Assembly (NCBI RefSeq): GCF_964340395.1
Contig: NC_135557.1
Coordinates: 14,649,867 to 14,674,866, forward strand
Source: Glandiceps talaboti
Lineage: Eukaryota > Hemichordata > Enteropneusta > Spengelidae
Reading direction: 5' to 3'
DNA: 25,000 nucleotides
The translations under genes and the position numbers were made by a program. This document shows positions 22,522-25,000 of this stretch, piece after piece (position 1 is the stretch's first letter; every line of letters starts with the position of its first letter). The notes beneath the pieces are model-generated. The model worked only from the letters and a program-made list of their open reading frames with translations, made no database searches and was not told the origin of the DNA.

Positions 22522-22635
22522 AGAGGAAATCATCTCCACCTCGTATTATTTGTATATAAGTATTCTATAAATAGATTTCATCTACATCTGTGCTCGTTAA
22601 ACTATTTTAGATTTCATCGAGTCATTCTATAGTGA

Positions 22636-22643
22636 TGACGTCA
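22636..22643. promoter_or_regulatory. CRE palindrome TGACGTCA
   Basis: Exact consensus within GTGATGACGTCATTAT. Confidence 0.4.
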
Positions 22644-22842
22644 TTATACCAAACCACCATCATCATCCCCATACGGTACGTTACTTTCACGAATTATCGT
22701 TCGATAAAATAATTTGTTGGTATTCGTTCCCAAAGATTAAATTAGGTAGTTATAGATGATTCACTGCAAGAAATGATGAAAATAGCCTCTCCAGATACTC
22801 TAATTTTGAACTCAGTTATAACAAAATGTAATTTAGACGTAG

Positions 22843-22863
22843 TGACGTAAATGCCGCCATTTT
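22843..22863. promoter_or_regulatory. CRE-like plus inverted YY1-like composite
   Basis: TGACGTAA is followed after two bases by GCCGCCATTTT. On the other strand this reads AAAATGGCGGC then TTACGTCA, the same order as at 16203-16225. Confidence 0.35.
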
Positions 22864-23643
22864 ATGTAGCAATTACACTGAAGCGCAATATACAAGGTTG
22901 CATCTAAATTATTATTCGGTCAACAAATATCTAGCAAAAAACTGTAATCCAAGTATTATAAAACTGCCTTTTTAAAGGACCAATATATTTAATTTTACAT
23001 CTGTACATGTGCCTTTACATTTTTTTTGGAGTAAAAGCTAATGTGTGGGCCTCTGGAACCCATTCTTGCAAGTCGGAGCACACATGCTGGCCGGTACTCA
23101 CGGTGCCGTAAAGAGGCCTGTGCGTGGTTTACGACGTTGTAGTAACTTCCCAATTTACGTGCAAATCAATGTTCTTAAAATCTTACCAAACCTTGCCATA
23201 TGAAAGCTTGTTTCAGGTTCTTTTGAAAAATAGAAGAAATTTTGGGTTCACCATCTTGTTTAAACTGTAAGGTACGTCGTTACGTTCCGCCCTCAACGGC
23301 CTCCTCTCACCCGTCATGGCGTACCTTGCAGACTACATCTTGTTTTTACTGTGAGGAAATCGACATTCTTTTGTTTTCACCTGGATGTACCTACGACGTA
23401 CTCGGCGGCCATGCTGAATTCGAAAATTTCTTATGGAATTTTGATATAGCTTAGTTGTTGGCCTTCAGATCTAGTTACAAAAAAAATATTTAGGTTACCC
23501 TGATCATTTACCCGGGAATGAGTTTTAGGTGTTAAAGTTTAAGATGTTAGTTTGTATTGGACCTGCTTTGAGTCAATGTTGACATAGACAAAGTACACAC
23601 AGGAGTCTCTCAGCCCTTTGTTCACACTTACATGTACAACTGC

Positions 23644-23980
23644 CGACATCAGACCATGGACGAACGGAACCTGTTACAAACAGGGAAAGTAAACAACTAA
23701 ATTGGATTAATAACATTTGGCTCAGCATGTCGGAATAGCAGTGACTTGTATAATTATACACCATGGTTTGACAAGAACAGTTTTATGGCCTCTTAATGTG
23801 TACATGAAATAGCAGGGAAATTCAAATTTGTTTGTGAACATGAATTATTACTATATCAGATGATGGAATGTGATACAAGTCTCTGCTATTCCAACATGCT
23901 GTGTCAAGTGATATTAATCCAATTCAGTTGTCTACTTTCTATGGATGTAACAGGGTTCGTTTGTCCATGGCCTGATGTCA
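23644..23980. mobile_element. fold-back inverted-repeat element, about 108-bp arms
   Basis: Left arm 23644-23751 and right arm 23873-23980 are inverted copies that agree at about 84% of positions by eye, with no gaps needed over the core. They share blocks such as CAACTxAATTGGATTAATA and GGAATAGCAG. The loop is about 121 bp. Weaker similarity extends outwards on both sides to about 23610 and 24010. There is no open frame for a transposase. The form is that of a fold-back (snap-back) MITE; no target duplication can be fixed because the true ends are unclear. Confidence 0.75.
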
Positions 23981-24277
23981 ATAGTTATACATACACATCA
24001 ATAACTTTGTGTGGAGGGTCTATGCTTTGAGGTTGGATTTGATTGTCTGTTTTACCATGGAAGTAGAACCCCATGGTTTTACTTAGACCCCCCATAGGTA
24101 TTTGTATACATACATGAAAGGGTCAAAGTGACTGCACACACCCTGCAGACATTTGTTAAATCTACCCTTTTGTGGCATCGTCGTAATCCACTTCACCACT
24201 TTACGCAATGTCAAGTCTCGAGCTCGTTCCCATTTTTTTTTGTGAGAATGAAAAATAGCCCGGAGCAGTGGGACACG
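23981..24277. other. spacer between two fold-back elements
   Basis: About 300 bp. ACCATGG and CCATGGT near 24053 and 24072 form a short inverted pair. Part of a 108-codon frame on the - strand (24409-24083) lies here; it has no recognised domain. Confidence 0.45.
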
Positions 24278-24427
24278 TAGCCTGTTTACTGCGCTGTCGA
24301 GATACATCGATAGCCCAAGCACCCTAATGGATGGAGGAAGCGAGGGCTTGGAGGTATGACCAACCTTAGACCAGTTTGAGGACCAGCTAACGATGTATCT
24401 CGATGGCACAGTAAATTAAACAGGCTA
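24278..24427. mobile_element. small fold-back element with nested hairpin, about 150 bp
   Basis: TAGCCTGTTT...GAGATACATCGATAGC (24278-24314) pairs with 24386-24427, whose complement reads TAGCCTGTTT, then four extra bases, then a matching tail ending GAGATACATCGTTAGC. Inside, CCAAG-CA-CCCT (24315-24325) pairs with AGGGCTTGG (24343-24351) as a second stem. It has no coding capacity. It may be a separate short MITE or a decayed remnant. Confidence 0.7.
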
Positions 24428-25000
24428 TATGGGTGCGTCATATTTGACTGTTGTCTTTCTTGGTTAGTACGAGAATAGAAATAATACACGGTATCTAATC
24501 TCAGGACAGATGTACCCCGGTCATTGCAATGTTAGCCTGTACCAGGCCTACAGTAACAATAGCACCGTTTGAGTTATCCATATATGGACGCTTAGCAACA
24601 ATATGCAAATTGCATTCGTAAAGAGGCACAAACTGAGTTTATGATCTTTACCTAGACAGAAAATATTTACAAAAAACATAGTTAAAACAAAGCAAAAAAC
24701 ATAGACCAAGTCTGTATTTGAAATGTAATACCTTGCAAAAAAAGCCACAAAAATGGACAAAAAGTTTGTTATTGTACGTACAATAACAAAGACTTTATAT
24801 TTTGCAATTTATTGAGTTACAAACAAGGATTTGACATTGGTTGCGTCACATTAATTTGTCAAGTAGGCGCCATGATATTTTTTTTCTTAAATTTAAAATC
24901 CCAATTCTCATGCATATGCATGGTCACATTTTGTTTTTGGTCTCGGTGAAAACACAAACATGCTTTGTTCGTGAACAAGTATCGTCGTCAATGCTATGAC
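24428..25000. other. unique AT-rich end of window, no gene seen
   Basis: No exon can be supported. Apart from the 26-bp palindrome at 24765 nothing structured is visible. Confidence 0.5.
24765..24790. repeat. 26-bp perfect palindrome
   Basis: TTTGTTATTGTAC is followed directly by its reverse complement GTACAATAACAAA, with no loop. Allowing a 2-nt bulge, the pairing extends by AAAGT/ACTTT on the outside. It could be a small snap-back remnant or chance. Confidence 0.9.

Larger units (their letters stand above)
22522..23643. other. unique sequence, no gene seen
   Basis: About 1.1 kb without a convincing exon. A 70-codon frame at 23242-23454 has no splice support and no domain that I recognise. 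It overlaps a short imperfect inverted pair around GTAAGGTACGTC and GCGTACCTTGC (23268-23331). Confidence 0.45.

Noticed and set aside
23242-23454. 70-codon frame with several cysteines
   Set aside because: The cysteine spacing matches no zinc-finger pattern that I know, and no splice support is seen.
24083-24409. 108-codon basic - strand frame
   Set aside because: It overlaps the fold-back element at 24278-24427 and has no recognisable domain. Length is within chance for this window.

Overview
The window looks like non-coding nuclear DNA from an animal. The base composition is AT-rich, there are no dense long open frames, polycistrons or ribosome-binding sites, and simple-sequence tracts take up about a tenth of the bases (my rough count). 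Non-coding repeats and inverted-repeat elements are scattered throughout. CpG-containing motifs such as TGACGTCA are frequent, so strong vertebrate-type CpG loss is not evident. An invertebrate, perhaps marine, fits best. This is inference, and I cannot name a species.

Layout. 1-3.6 kb: mostly unique AT-rich DNA with a 20-bp minisatellite, two long (GA)n tracts, a (TG)n tract joined to a G4 motif, and a ~40-bp duplication. 3.6-4.3 kb: a very diverged 18-bp satellite. 4.3-9.2 kb: unique sequence rich in CRE palindromes and RFX X-box-like motifs, with a third (GA)n tract. 9.2-11.8 kb: a cluster of tetranucleotide arrays (CATA, CCAA, GTAT, mixed). Two inverted copies of one MITE-like element lie at 6.9-7.25 and 12.87-13.24 kb. 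13.7-14.7 kb: a 25-bp minisatellite, a ~115-bp tandem repeat and a long AGAC/AGAT array. 16.8-17.2 kb: two (TA)n tracts around a perfect palindrome with 39-bp arms. 17.5-18 kb: the best coding candidate, a 92-nt exon with consensus splice sites. 20.2-22.5 kb: CTGT, a 33-bp repeat, GTAT and CA arrays. 23.6-24.8 kb: two fold-back inverted repeats and a 26-bp perfect palindrome.

No complete protein-coding gene, rRNA, tRNA or CRISPR array can be supported. Nearly all open frames of 60-190 codons are translations of microsatellites or chance. Gene content is limited to one moderate exon candidate on the + strand (17898-17989) and one weak one on the - strand (19438-19579). The most notable patterns are 16 exact TGACGTCA palindromes where about 0.3 would be expected by chance (some paired, some next to RFX or YY1 motifs), the (TA)n-flanked palindrome, and several short inverted-repeat transposon-like units.
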